Positions 49,693 to 57,522 of a stretch of DNA of 57,522 nt are shown here, one piece after another. The notes beneath the pieces are model-generated. The model saw only the letters and a list, made by a program, of their open reading frames with translations, had not been told where the DNA came from and did not search any database. The first letter of the stretch is position 1. Every line of letters starts with the position of its first letter. The position numbers and the translations under genes are program-made. This stretch comes from Microcystis viridis FACHB-1342 (GTDB lineage Bacteria; Cyanobacteriota; Cyanobacteriia; Cyanobacteriales; Microcystaceae), in the NCBI RefSeq assembly GCF_014698335.1, contig NZ_JACJSV010000022.1, positions 1 to 57,522 of the forward strand. Reading direction: 5' to 3'.

Positions 49693-51075
49693 ATGACAAA
49701 TCTCCAGTTGACTAGCTATGATTGTATCGTTGTCGGGGCAGGATTAGCAGGATTAATCGCTGCGCGTAATCTCCAGAGGCAAGGTCATCAAGTTCTGGTG
49801 ATCGAAGCGCGAAATCGTTACGGTGGTAGGATGTCTGGTCAATATCTCCCCTCCGGACAGTGGATCGATCGAGGTGGTCAGTGGGTGGGTCCAACCCAAG
49901 AGCGTTTTTTAGCCCTCCTCGATGAGTACAAAATACGTCGTTTTCCCTCTCCCAATCAGGGAAAAACCGTCCTAGTGTTCAACAACAAACGCTATGAATT
50001 CAATGGTTTTTTTCAAGGTTTCCACGAGGGAGAAGTACCCGATATCGGCCCGGCAGAATGGCAAGATGCGATGTCAGCATGGGCGCGTTTTCAAGAACTA
50101 ACCAAAACCCTACCTTCCGGTTATCCCCAAAGCAACGATCACACCAAAAAACTAGATAGTAAAACTTTTGCCCAGTGGATTGAAGAAAACACCAGCACAG
50201 ATTTTGGTCAATGGTATTTTGCTTATATGGTGCGTGCAGTGGGTTTTCTCGGGCCGGCCGAACCCCAGCAAGTCTCACTGCTGCACGTTCTTTGGGGACA
50301 AAATTGCGCCCCTCAGGCCGAACATCCAGAAGCCGAACTGATCCATGGCGGAGCCGGACAAATTCCCGACAAGATCGCGGCGGAATTAGGAGAGCGAATT
50401 CGACTGGGGGAACCAGTTGTTCGCCTTAATTACGACTCGGCCGGTGTCACCATAGAAACCACCCAGAACACTTTTACCGCCAAATTTGCCATCATTGCCA
50501 TGCCGCCCCATCTTGCCGGCCGCATTATTTATCATCCCCCGCTGCCACCCCAGCGAGAACAACTAACCCAACGAGTACCGATGGGATGCTGCGCTAAAAT
50601 CCTGATTTCCTATGAGCAACCTTTCTGGCGAAAACAGGGACTAGCGGGAGTTGCTCAAGGGAATTGTCAATGGTTGGAACTCTGTGCCGATAGTTCCGAT
50701 CCCGAAACCGGTGTCGGGGTAATCGCCACCTTTGTGGTTGGCGATCGCTATATTCGTTGGCGCTCAATGAGTGGCCCCGCGCGTCGTGCCGCCGTCCTCT
50801 CGGATTTAGCTATTTATTTCGGTCAAGAGGCTCTTTTCCCGATCAGTTACGATGAGGTGGATTGGCCCGGGGATCCCTGGACTGGTGGCGCCTATGCCGC
50901 TTTTATGCCCCCCGGAGTCTGGACAAGTTTCGGCGAGGCTCTTTTTACTCCCGTCGGACCGATTCACTGGGCCGGCACAGAAATGGCTGATCGCTGGCCA
51001 GGATTTTTTGAGGGAGCGATCCGCACAGGTGAGGCAGCGGCTGATCGAATCGCCTTGCTTTTGCGGGAAAAATGA
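49693..51075 (+). CDS. Flavin monoamine oxidase family protein
   Basis: A 460-residue FAD-dependent amine oxidase. The dinucleotide-binding motif is IVVGAGLAGLIAARNL (residues 12-27) followed by Glu-Ala-Arg and GGRM, and the C-terminal FAD block is HWAGTEMADRWPGFFEGAIR. The WVGPTQ segment near residue 65 and the FLGPAEPQQVSLLHVLWGQN block are typical of the monoamine oxidase/tyramine oxidase group rather than phytoene desaturases. The substrate is probably a primary amine but cannot be fixed. No signal peptide is seen. Confidence 0.85.
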   Translation: MTNLQLTSYDCIVVGAGLAGLIAARNLQRQGHQVLVIEARNRYGGRMSGQYLPSGQWIDRGGQWVGPTQERFLALLDEYKIRRFPSPNQGKTVLVFNNKRYEFNGFFQGFHEGEVPDIGPAEWQDAMSAWARFQELTKTLPSGYPQSNDHTKKLDSKTFAQWIEENTSTDFGQWYFAYMVRAVGFLGPAEPQQVSLLHVLWGQNCAPQAEHPEAELIHGGAGQIPDKIAAELGERIRLGEPVVRLNYDSAGVTIETTQNTFTAKFAIIAMPPHLAGRIIYHPPLPPQREQLTQRVPMGCCAKILISYEQPFWRKQGLAGVAQGNCQWLELCADSSDPETGVGVIATFVVGDRYIRWRSMSGPARRAAVLSDLAIYFGQEALFPISYDEVDWPGDPWTGGAYAAFMPPGVWTSFGEALFTPVGPIHWAGTEMADRWPGFFEGAIRTGEAAADRIALLLREK

Positions 51076-51155
51076 GCATTTACAGGGCTAGGACACCTTT
51101 TAGGTCAAAAAAATCCTCATAGTCAAGTTTCGGGGGCTAATAGGGCAAAAAAATC

Positions 51156-53681
51156 CTAAATCATCACTATTTCGCCCTGGTAATGTTCGACGAAATGCTG
51201 GACACGATGACGATATTCTTTAATTGTCCGATCGACCCATTCCCGCTGCTCACTGTTAGCATAGATATGCACTAAAGGTTCTCCAGCATCGGGTAAAATC
51301 AATACCCAGTCATCATTGAGGGGATTAATCACCTTCACCCCATCGATTAACTCTAGATTATCGGTAGCGTGAGTTTCCACCAGATAGCGCATCAAGGATC
51401 CCTTGACTTTCCAAGGACAACGCACCGCCGTATTCTTATTGTAAATGCGCGGTAACTCGGCCCGCACCTGAGCTAGAGAACGTTCCTGAATGGTTAACAT
51501 CTCCAAAAGTTTCGCCACGCTGAACATGGCATCGAAACCGGGATGTAATTGCGGAAAAATAAAGCCAGTTTGCCCAGAGCCTCCTAAAACCACATTAGGA
51601 TTGGTTTGACATCCTTCCATTAAAGCGCTAGGACTGGCTTTTGTCCGCACCACCCGGCCATCGTGACGACGTGCGATCTGTTCCACGGCACTAGAAGCAT
51701 GAACCGGCACTACCACTGTACCGCGAGGATGGGCGGTCAGAATTGTATTCACCATTAAAGCAGTTAATTGTTCCCCGCGAATCGATAAACCACTCTCATC
51801 GACGAGGACTAACTGTTCCCCATTGGCCGAAACCTGTACACCTAAGTTCGCTTTCAGGGCCTCCACCACATGGCCCAATTGATGGATTAGTAACTCTCTT
51901 TCCTGCATGGAAAGGGCATTCTGACGTAAACTGGCATTGAGAACCACGGCATCACAGCCAAATTTGGCCAGTAATTCCGGTAAAATTGCCCCTGAGACTC
52001 CGTAGGCGTAATCAATGACGATTTTGGAGCTACTGTTGCGAATGACCTCCACATTTAGCTGAGTTTCAAAGGTTTTGCGGTAATTATCGAGAATATCAGC
52101 CGGATAGGACATACTGCCGATTTCCTGCATTCCCACCCGTCGCAGATCTTCTTTGAAATAGGCCCCTTCGATTTTCTTTTCCCTCGCTTTGGAAACATTA
52201 ATCCCTTTTTCGTCTAAAAACTCGATTAAGAGAAAATCCGGGCGATCGGGATGAATACGAACGTGAATACCACCGACTACGTTTAATTTAGCCACTAAAG
52301 TCCGCGAAATCGGTAAAGCATTCGCTTGTAGGTTTTGGATATTAACTCCCACGGACATTAAACCGGCAATCAGCGATCGACTGACCATGCGCGAGACACT
52401 ACGTTGATCCCGGGAGACGATTACCGTTGACCCCGGTTTTAGAATGGAACCGTAGGATGCCCCCAGTTTAACGGCGAATTCGGGCGTGATATCGATGTTA
52501 GCGAGGCCCGATACTCCTCGTTGACCAAAGAGGTTTTTATGGGCAGTATTTCCCCAAATCAGGTTAATATTGAGGATGGCTCCCGATTCGATCTGTTTAC
52601 TCGGCCAGACTCTCACCCCGGAATTGATCTGCGCTTCTTCTCCCACGATCGATAATTGTCCGATCACCGCACCTTCGTGTACCTGGGCCCGTCGATCAAT
52701 TCTGGTTCCCCTAGCGATCGTACAAGCGGCTAAATTGACCTCATCCCCGATCACCACACCATTCCAGAGGATGGGACGTTTCAGATCGGAACCGGCACCG
52801 ATGGTGACATTATCGCCGATAACCGAACCCCTCTCGATCAGAACATTTGCACCAATGCGACAATGATTGCCGATCATGACCGGGGCCTCAATGTGGGCGC
52901 TAGGATCGATATAGGTATTAGTGCCGACCCACACTCCGGGGGATTTTTCTCGATAGGGAAATTCCAGGTTAACTTTGCCGGATAAAGCGTCGTATTGCGC
53001 TTCTCGGTAGGCCTCCAGATGACCGACATCGCACCAATAACCATCGGCCACATAACCATACATAGGTTCGCCCCTTTGCAGCAGCAGCGGAAACAAATCT
53101 TTAGAAAAGTCGGCTTCTTCTTTGTAAGGGAGATAATCGAGGACTTCTGGTTCAAGAATATAGGTTCCGGTGTTGACAGTATCGGAAAAAATCTCGCTGG
53201 TGGATGGTTTTTCGATAAAACGGCGAATTCTGCCTTCTTTGTCGGTAATCACTACCCCAAACTCGATCGGATTGGGAACCCGCGTCAGGACGAGGGTTGC
53301 TTTCGAGTTTTTGCTTTTATGGAATGCGATCGCTTTTTGCAGGTCAAAATCGGTGATACTATCGCCACTAATCACCAGAAAGGTATCATCTAACCATTCG
53401 GCAATATTTTTTACACATCCTGCGGTGCCTAGGGGTTGATCCTCCTCGACAGCGTAGGTGATTTTTACCCCAAAGTCGCTGCCGTCTTGAAAGTAGTCGC
53501 GCATGACATCGGGGAGATAGTGCAGGGTGGTGATAATTTCGGTAATGTCATGCTTTCGCAGTAAATTAATAATATGTTCGGCGATCGGACGGTTGAGAAT
53601 CGGAACCATCGGTTTGGGAAGATCACAAGTAAGCGGACGTAATCTTGTCCCCGAACCACCTGCCATTAGTACCGCTCGCAT
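51156..53681 (-). CDS. Mannose-1-phosphate guanylyltransferase fused to a phosphomannomutase-like domain
   Basis: An 841-residue cytosolic protein. Residues 1-235 form the nucleotidyltransferase (MAGGSGTRLRPLTCDLPKPM), residues 245-370 a left-handed beta helix (IGNHCRIGANVLIERGSVIG), and residues 385-841 a phosphohexomutase-like region. The mutase region lacks the TASHNP-type phosphoserine loop; its place is taken by GGIHVRIHPDRP, so the mutase domain is probably not catalytic in the usual way. The enzyme would make GDP-mannose or a related nucleotide sugar for polysaccharide and glycoprotein synthesis. This three-domain layout is common in cyanobacteria. Confidence 0.85.
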   Translation of the reverse strand: MRAVLMAGGSGTRLRPLTCDLPKPMVPILNRPIAEHIINLLRKHDITEIITTLHYLPDVMRDYFQDGSDFGVKITYAVEEDQPLGTAGCVKNIAEWLDDTFLVISGDSITDFDLQKAIAFHKSKNSKATLVLTRVPNPIEFGVVITDKEGRIRRFIEKPSTSEIFSDTVNTGTYILEPEVLDYLPYKEEADFSKDLFPLLLQRGEPMYGYVADGYWCDVGHLEAYREAQYDALSGKVNLEFPYREKSPGVWVGTNTYIDPSAHIEAPVMIGNHCRIGANVLIERGSVIGDNVTIGAGSDLKRPILWNGVVIGDEVNLAACTIARGTRIDRRAQVHEGAVIGQLSIVGEEAQINSGVRVWPSKQIESGAILNINLIWGNTAHKNLFGQRGVSGLANIDITPEFAVKLGASYGSILKPGSTVIVSRDQRSVSRMVSRSLIAGLMSVGVNIQNLQANALPISRTLVAKLNVVGGIHVRIHPDRPDFLLIEFLDEKGINVSKAREKKIEGAYFKEDLRRVGMQEIGSMSYPADILDNYRKTFETQLNVEVIRNSSSKIVIDYAYGVSGAILPELLAKFGCDAVVLNASLRQNALSMQERELLIHQLGHVVEALKANLGVQVSANGEQLVLVDESGLSIRGEQLTALMVNTILTAHPRGTVVVPVHASSAVEQIARRHDGRVVRTKASPSALMEGCQTNPNVVLGGSGQTGFIFPQLHPGFDAMFSVAKLLEMLTIQERSLAQVRAELPRIYNKNTAVRCPWKVKGSLMRYLVETHATDNLELIDGVKVINPLNDDWVLILPDAGEPLVHIYANSEQREWVDRTIKEYRHRVQHFVEHYQGEIVMI

Positions 53682-53887
53682 AACTTCCTCCCAAGGCTAT
53701 CTTTTCGCCGTTTTTAAATAGTTTTTGCAAATTATGGCTTTAGTTTTCCTATCTCGATCGAGCTAGTTCCTAACCGGCATTCTAACACCGTCTCCCGGAT
53801 TCAGGACAATATTTTCTTTTCCCAAGCCGGCAAAACCCAAGCTTACAATGGGAGATGTGAATTGTCTAAATCTAAGGATGAGATGGC

Positions 53888-54079
53888 ATGAGACTCGTTA
53901 TTTTTATCTTAATAATTTTTTATGGTGTCGGTGGTTGGAAATTCTGGAACGGGTACAGAAGCACTAATTTTAGTTCCAGTTTACCCAATCGTTTAGCTTT
54001 AACAATGTTCTGGCCGCTTCTGTTGGCTGTTAATCCCGCCTATCGCAAGAATTTTAAAAAAGCCCTCAAGGGCAAATAA
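53888..54079 (+). CDS. Small membrane protein, function unknown
   Basis: A 63-residue protein with an N-terminal hydrophobic helix (residues 3-20), an aromatic-rich turn (GGWKFWNGY), a second weakly hydrophobic stretch (LALTMFWPLLLAVNPAY) and a basic end NFKKALKGK. The pattern is that of a small conserved-looking cyanobacterial membrane protein. An AAGGATGAGATGGC context gives a plausible ribosome-binding site. I do not recognise it. Confidence 0.6.
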   Translation: MRLVIFILIIFYGVGGWKFWNGYRSTNFSSSLPNRLALTMFWPLLLAVNPAYRKNFKKALKGK

Positions 54080-54183
54080 AATTAACATACTGCCAAGGTT
54101 GCGGCCATAAAACAGAAAGTAGCTGGGTATCGATGGCAATCAACAGTTTAGCCATGAATGGCTTATCATGGTTAGGGAAAAAA

Positions 54184-54257
54184 GGGGTCGTAGCTCAGTT
54201 GGATAGAGCGAGTGCCTCCTAAGCACTAGGCCGCCGGTTCGACCCCGGCCGATCCCG
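54184..54257 (+). tRNA. trnR-CCU: tRNA-Arg (anticodon CCU)
   Basis: The full cloverleaf can be drawn. Acceptor GGGGTCG pairs with CGATCCC (one G-T pair), the D arm is GCTC/GAGC, the anticodon arm is AGTGC-CTCCTAA-GCACT with anticodon CCT, and the T arm is GCCGG-TTCGACC-CCGGC. The discriminator is G and CCA is not encoded. It reads AGG codons. It stands alone between a small membrane-protein gene and a convergent coiled-coil gene. Confidence 0.95.
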
Positions 54258-54421
54258 CCTTTTTCAGTGAACAGTAAACAGTGAAAAGAGACCGGGAAAC
54301 TGCTATTTATAGCGCTTTTCACGTTATTGAGGTATCGACAAGTTTTGCCAACAAAGGACTTAAGCTCCTTGCCCATGCCTCATTCTGATGAAAACTGCTA
54401 TAGCGTTCATTATCAAAATAT

Positions 54422-54445
54422 CTACGGGCTTAATTAAGCCCGTAG
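54422..54445. repeat. Perfect 24-bp palindrome
   Basis: CTACGGGCTTAA followed by its exact reverse complement. A third CTACGGGC half-site follows at 54452. It lies 26 bases beyond the stop of the minus-strand coiled-coil gene and could act as its terminator or be a dispersed palindromic repeat. Confidence 0.7.
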
Positions 54446-54471
54446 GCACGGCTACGGGCAACTTCTAGAGG

Positions 54472-54747
54472 TTAGGCTTGATCGCTTCTGTTCTCGTTAA
54501 TCTGTCGGATGATTTCAATCATTTGAGCGTGTCGATCATCCATTCTCTCTAGATGCCGGTAAAAATCGGCTTGAGTCTCATAAAAATCTGATTGTGCGCT
54601 TGCTATTCGAGCTAGGTAATCGTAAAGCCCTTTTTTCTCCTGTTTCCGTTCTTCGCGGTCACTAGCGACGGCATCAGCTAGGGATTGAATAGCGCGAGCG
54701 TTCGATTCCACTATTTTCTCGATCCGCTCTAATCTGTCTTCTGACAT
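54472..54747 (-). CDS. Short coiled-coil protein, function unknown
   Basis: A 91-residue, very hydrophilic protein that is predicted coiled coil over nearly its whole length (DRLERIEKIVESNARAIQSL onward, heptads with I, L and A). Proteins of this type are frequent in Microcystis-like genomes and are often multi-copy. No motif suggests a function. The ATG at 54747 is preceded by AGGAG at a suitable distance. Confidence 0.6.
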   Translation of the reverse strand: MSEDRLERIEKIVESNARAIQSLADAVASDREERKQEKKGLYDYLARIASAQSDFYETQADFYRHLERMDDRHAQMIEIIRQINENRSDQA

Positions 54748-54922
54748 TTTGGTAAACTCCTAATAGACTAATTTCTTGTCCCCCACCGATGCCCCTCGGA
54801 TGGCGGAATAATATTAAATCCGTTGAGTATAGGCTATATATCAGGACAGCCGAACGGCAAAAGGCAAAAGGGGGAATAAATAACCAGTTTTTAATAACCG
54901 GATTTAGTATCACTCAAAACTT

Positions 54923-54950
54923 AAAACTGATCACTGATCACTGATAACTG
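54923..54950. repeat. CTGATCA/CTGATAA heptamer array
   Basis: Two CTGATCA units and one CTGATAA unit end a few bases before the stop codon of the RDD gene. It is the third array of this family; as in the array at 7837 it touches the 3' end of a minus-strand gene. Confidence 0.75.
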
Positions 54951-54954
54951 CTAT

Positions 54955-55503
54955 TTATCTTCTCATTCTGCCCTTAACTTGATACCAAAGCCTTCTTAAA
55001 CGTAGATCAAGAGAAAAACCCCGACGGGTGGGAATAACAATCGTGCCACCGATGCGATCATGGAAAGCGCGGTTCAATTGCTCATCACCGATCGCCATAC
55101 CACAATCGGCGAAAAGGGGCGAAGATAATAAAATCAAGCTTAAAGGATTGCCAAAAAAAGTATTTAACCCTACCATCATTAAAGCTGCCCCGCCACCAGC
55201 GATCGCCTCTCGTTTGCTTAACTCCAAAATTCCGGGTAAACGCTGAAGTTGTAGATCGATGATCTTCATATCCAGGGCCCAACTTCCTAAACTCTGACCC
55301 TGATTCTGCGCGACTAATAACACCCGCAAACACCACCAAATCAGGAGAAAAAGGAAAAATTGTAGTACAGGCGAACTGTTAGCAAAGGAGCTTAAAAACC
55401 AGATCGAGGCAAAGTCGATCAGGAAAGCATAGGCACGACGATCTAAGGGAATTTTCGGAAATTTTTGCGGTAGATTATCTTCAGGTGGGATGGGGTAAAC
55501 CAT
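54955..55503 (-). CDS. RDD family membrane protein
   Basis: A 182-residue protein with three hydrophobic segments (about 27-60, 92-118 and 120-140). The RDD-type start PLDRRAYAFLIDFASIWFLS has Arg and Asp in the expected positions, and QGQSLGSWALDMKIID is the conserved loop after the second segment. RDD proteins sit in the membrane and may transport small ions or osmolytes, but most are uncharacterised. The protein has a basic C-terminal tail. Confidence 0.82.
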   Translation of the reverse strand: MVYPIPPEDNLPQKFPKIPLDRRAYAFLIDFASIWFLSSFANSSPVLQFFLFLLIWWCLRVLLVAQNQGQSLGSWALDMKIIDLQLQRLPGILELSKREAIAGGGAALMMVGLNTFFGNPLSLILLSSPLFADCGMAIGDEQLNRAFHDRIGGTIVIPTRRGFSLDLRLRRLWYQVKGRMRR

Positions 55504-55711
55504 AAACTAAATTCTCGGAAAAATCCTGCTGTTTATCTTCTACTCTAATCGGGAAATTGGCAATTCTAGAGTGAGTGGAACGAACCACAGAGACACAAAG
55601 GACACAAAGATTGATCGCTATTATATAAGTTAAACTTATCACACAAAGAATAAGAGAGCCAGAGATCTAGGCTACCATTGAGCAAAGGTAGCCCAGAATA
55701 CAGGGATAATC

Positions 55712-56071
55712 ATGGAGCAAGATTCATTACTAACGGAGGTTATTCTAACCCATCCACGGCAAAGTTTGGGAGAGATCCAACTGGATTGGATGCCACAACC
55801 GGGTAATTATTTGGCCTTAAAAGGACAAACCTATGCGGTTTTGGAACGTCACCACCAGTATCAATACAAGATTGGTGGCTATTGTTTACGCAAAATTTCC
55901 CTTTATGTACAAACTGCTCCCACCCCTAACGAAAAAAGTTTGATTGAAGGACGTTGGGTGATGGGGGATGCTAGTTGTCGTTTTAACGCCAGATCCGAAC
56001 TGTTACGCTGTGCGATTAACCCCCCAGGTCCCTGTCAAGATTGTCGTTTTTACGAAACTATTAAGCCTTAA
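55712..56071 (+). CDS. DUF6464 family protein
   Basis: A 119-residue cyanobacterial protein: [20 protein letters not shown] at the start, [27 protein letters not shown] in the middle, and [20 protein letters not shown] near the end. The four C-terminal cysteines (C88, C100, C108, C111 region) could bind a metal. I place it in DUF6464 from this pattern; the function of the family is unknown. The bioF gene begins 67 bases later and may be co-transcribed. Confidence 0.75.
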   Translation: MEQDSLLTEVILTHPRQSLGEIQLDWMPQPGNYLALKGQTYAVLERHHQYQYKIGGYCLRKISLYVQTAPTPNEKSLIEGRWVMGDASCRFNARSELLRCAINPPGPCQDCRFYETIKP

Positions 56072-56138
56072 AAGAGCCTTTTTCGGCAACAATCTGGCTA
56101 TTTTTCCCCTAGCTGACTGCTATATTGACAAATCGCCT

Positions 56139-57296
56139 ATGAATCATCCTTATTCTTGGATCGAGGACAGCTTAAAAACCCTCCATCGGGCCAATTGGTA
56201 TCGAAGGGTTAAAACCATTCAAGGCCGGGGCGGAGCCGTTATAGAATTAGAGGGTCGATCGCTGATTAATTTTGCCAGTAATGATTATCTGGGATTAGCA
56301 GCCGATGAAAGAATGATCGCGGCAGCCATAGCAGCAACACAACGCTATGGAACTGGAAGCACCGGCTCGCGTCTATTAAGTGGACACCGAGATCTTCATC
56401 GAGACTTAGAATTAGCGATCGCATCCTTTAAAAATAGCGAAGACGCGATCGTTTTTAGTTCGGGATATTTAGCCAATTTGGGGACAATTACCTGTTTAGT
56501 GGGGCAGAAAGACCTGATTTTAGGCGATCAATACAATCACTCTAGCCTCAAAAATGGAGCCAAGTTAAGCGGTGCCACGGTGAAAGAATACCGGCACAAT
56601 AGTCTCGAAGACTTAGAAAATCAGTTATTAGCCCACCGTCATCACTATCGTCATTGTTTACTGCTCACTGATACAGTGTTTAGTATGGATGGGGATATCT
56701 GTCCCCTAGCGGGAATTCTCGCTCTAGCCGAGATTTATAATTGCATGGTTTTGGTGGATGAGGCCCACGCTACCGGGGTTATGGGGGAAAATGGCACAGG
56801 TTGCGTGGAATATTGTGGTTGTCAAGGACGGGAATTAATTCAGATGGGGACCCTGAGTAAAGCTTTAGGCAGTTTAGGGGGATATGTGACCGGAAACGCC
56901 AAAATTATCGATTTTATCCGCAATCGCGCCGCCACCTGGATTTATACTACCGGTTTATCCCCCGCCGACACCGCCGCTGCTAGAATGGCTTTAGAGATTA
57001 TTCGTCTGGAACCGGAACGTCGCCAACGCCTACACCAAAATATTAATTTTGTCAAGAGTAAATTAAATAATCTTAATATATTGCCTTCAGAAGCGGCGAT
57101 TTTATGTTTACCGGTAGCCAATCCAGGTCAAGCCCTAGAATTATCGCAAAAACTGCTAGAAAAAGGGATTTTTGCCCCCGCCATTCGTCCTCCTACCGTT
57201 CCCACCAGTCGTCTGCGATTTACTGCCATGGCCACCCATAGCCTCGCTCATCTAGAGATTCTTGTCCAGTCTATTGGCGAATCTTTCCCCACATAG
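56139..57296 (+). CDS. bioF: 8-amino-7-oxononanoate synthase
   Basis: A 385-residue PLP enzyme that condenses pimeloyl-CoA or -ACP with alanine in biotin synthesis. Diagnostic blocks are [40 protein letters not shown], the cofactor site [17 protein letters not shown] and [12 protein letters not shown] with the PLP lysine at residue 241. Related alpha-oxoamine synthases differ in these blocks, so the assignment is fairly firm. The frame is open to 55968, but ATG 56139 ([16 protein letters not shown]) is right for the family. No other bio gene is in the window. Confidence 0.9.
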   Translation: MNHPYSWIEDSLKTLHRANWYRRVKTIQGRGGAVIELEGRSLINFASNDYLGLAADERMIAAAIAATQRYGTGSTGSRLLSGHRDLHRDLELAIASFKNSEDAIVFSSGYLANLGTITCLVGQKDLILGDQYNHSSLKNGAKLSGATVKEYRHNSLEDLENQLLAHRHHYRHCLLLTDTVFSMDGDICPLAGILALAEIYNCMVLVDEAHATGVMGENGTGCVEYCGCQGRELIQMGTLSKALGSLGGYVTGNAKIIDFIRNRAATWIYTTGLSPADTAAARMALEIIRLEPERRQRLHQNINFVKSKLNNLNILPSEAAILCLPVANPGQALELSQKLLEKGIFAPAIRPPTVPTSRLRFTAMATHSLAHLEILVQSIGESFPT

Positions 57297-57452
57297 AGAA
57301 AAAGTTTTTCGTGGGAAGTGGGGAACAACTAAGTTGAGCGGCGGTTAGCATCCTTGATCCCATCATCAAGCTCTCTAGCCTGGCCGCTCCAACGACTTGT
57401 TAGACTGGGCTTTCGCAATAAGGGACTTCCAAAAAATAAACTATTCATTCTC

Positions 57453-57471
57453 AAGAATAATAATCATTCTC
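57453..57471. promoter_or_regulatory. Fur-box-like palindrome
   Basis: AAGAATAATAATCATTCTC resembles the Fur consensus GATAATGATAATCATTATC; over the 15 bases ATAATAATCATTCTC, 13 match. It lies near the right edge after bioF, so the gene it might regulate is outside the window. The match could be chance in an AT-rich stretch. Confidence 0.35.
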
Positions 57472-57522
57472 GGAGTGTGGGAGGTAGGGATCGATGGTTG
57501 CCCCCTCCTTCCAATTTTGTAG

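Overview
The window looks like a chromosomal segment of a unicellular cyanobacterium, most likely Microcystis. Evidence seen in the sequence: the first codons of psbD at the left edge, an adjacent petB-petD pair, ndhO, a cyanobacterial carotenoid oxygenase, an hmp-type pilus chemotaxis locus, very frequent HIP1 octamers (GCGATCGC), CTGATAA heptamer arrays, and many decayed insertion sequences and MITE-like repeats. The genus is an inference from this combination.

Layout. 1-6.9 kb is mostly core genes: psbD (partial), a lipoate ligase-like gene, a YbjN protein, a TetR regulator, a THUMP RNA methyltransferase, malate dehydrogenase, ndhO and upp. 6.9-12.8 kb holds an IS630 relic, two cyanobacterial proteins of unknown role, a strong promoter followed at once by a terminator (candidate small RNA or attenuator), a free-standing DALR domain protein, and a pentapeptide-repeat membrane protein whose centre is written in 53 consecutive hexanucleotides. 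13.0-16.5 kb is the transglutaminase / alpha-E / circularly permuted ATP-grasp trio. 16.7-19.5 kb carries petBD, a squalene/phytoene synthase-like gene and small proteins. 19.7-26.2 kb is a partly destroyed hmp (Pix-type) chemotaxis locus: hmpF, CheW and the receptor survive, two response regulators are rubble, and no CheA is present. 26.2-38.0 kb has a TPR glycosyltransferase, an AAA-like ATPase, a giant kinase-ATPase-GAF-ATPase fusion, a carotenoid oxygenase and a C-terminally clipped amidohydrolase.

38.0-48.4 kb is an accessory island dense in toxin-antitoxin genes: brnT-brnA, a DUF4258 pair, two copies of mntA-hepT, phd and phd-vapC, tacA-tacT, plus fragments of others. Several modules are bracketed by direct repeats (43, 74 and 933 bp). 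A tnpB element in the island is disrupted by a 109-bp tandem triplication. Inside the island sits a three-gene cassette (39.9-41.6 kb): one small beta-rich protein and two paralogous helical proteins with a central hydrophobic segment. I recognise no family for it, and it is the best candidate here for an undescribed system.

48.5-57.5 kb returns to housekeeping genes: an M28 peptidase, a flavin amine oxidase, a GDP-mannose pyrophosphorylase/phosphomannomutase-like protein, tRNA-Arg(CCU), an RDD protein, a DUF6464 protein and bioF.

All family names come from reading motifs in the translated sequence; no database search was possible.
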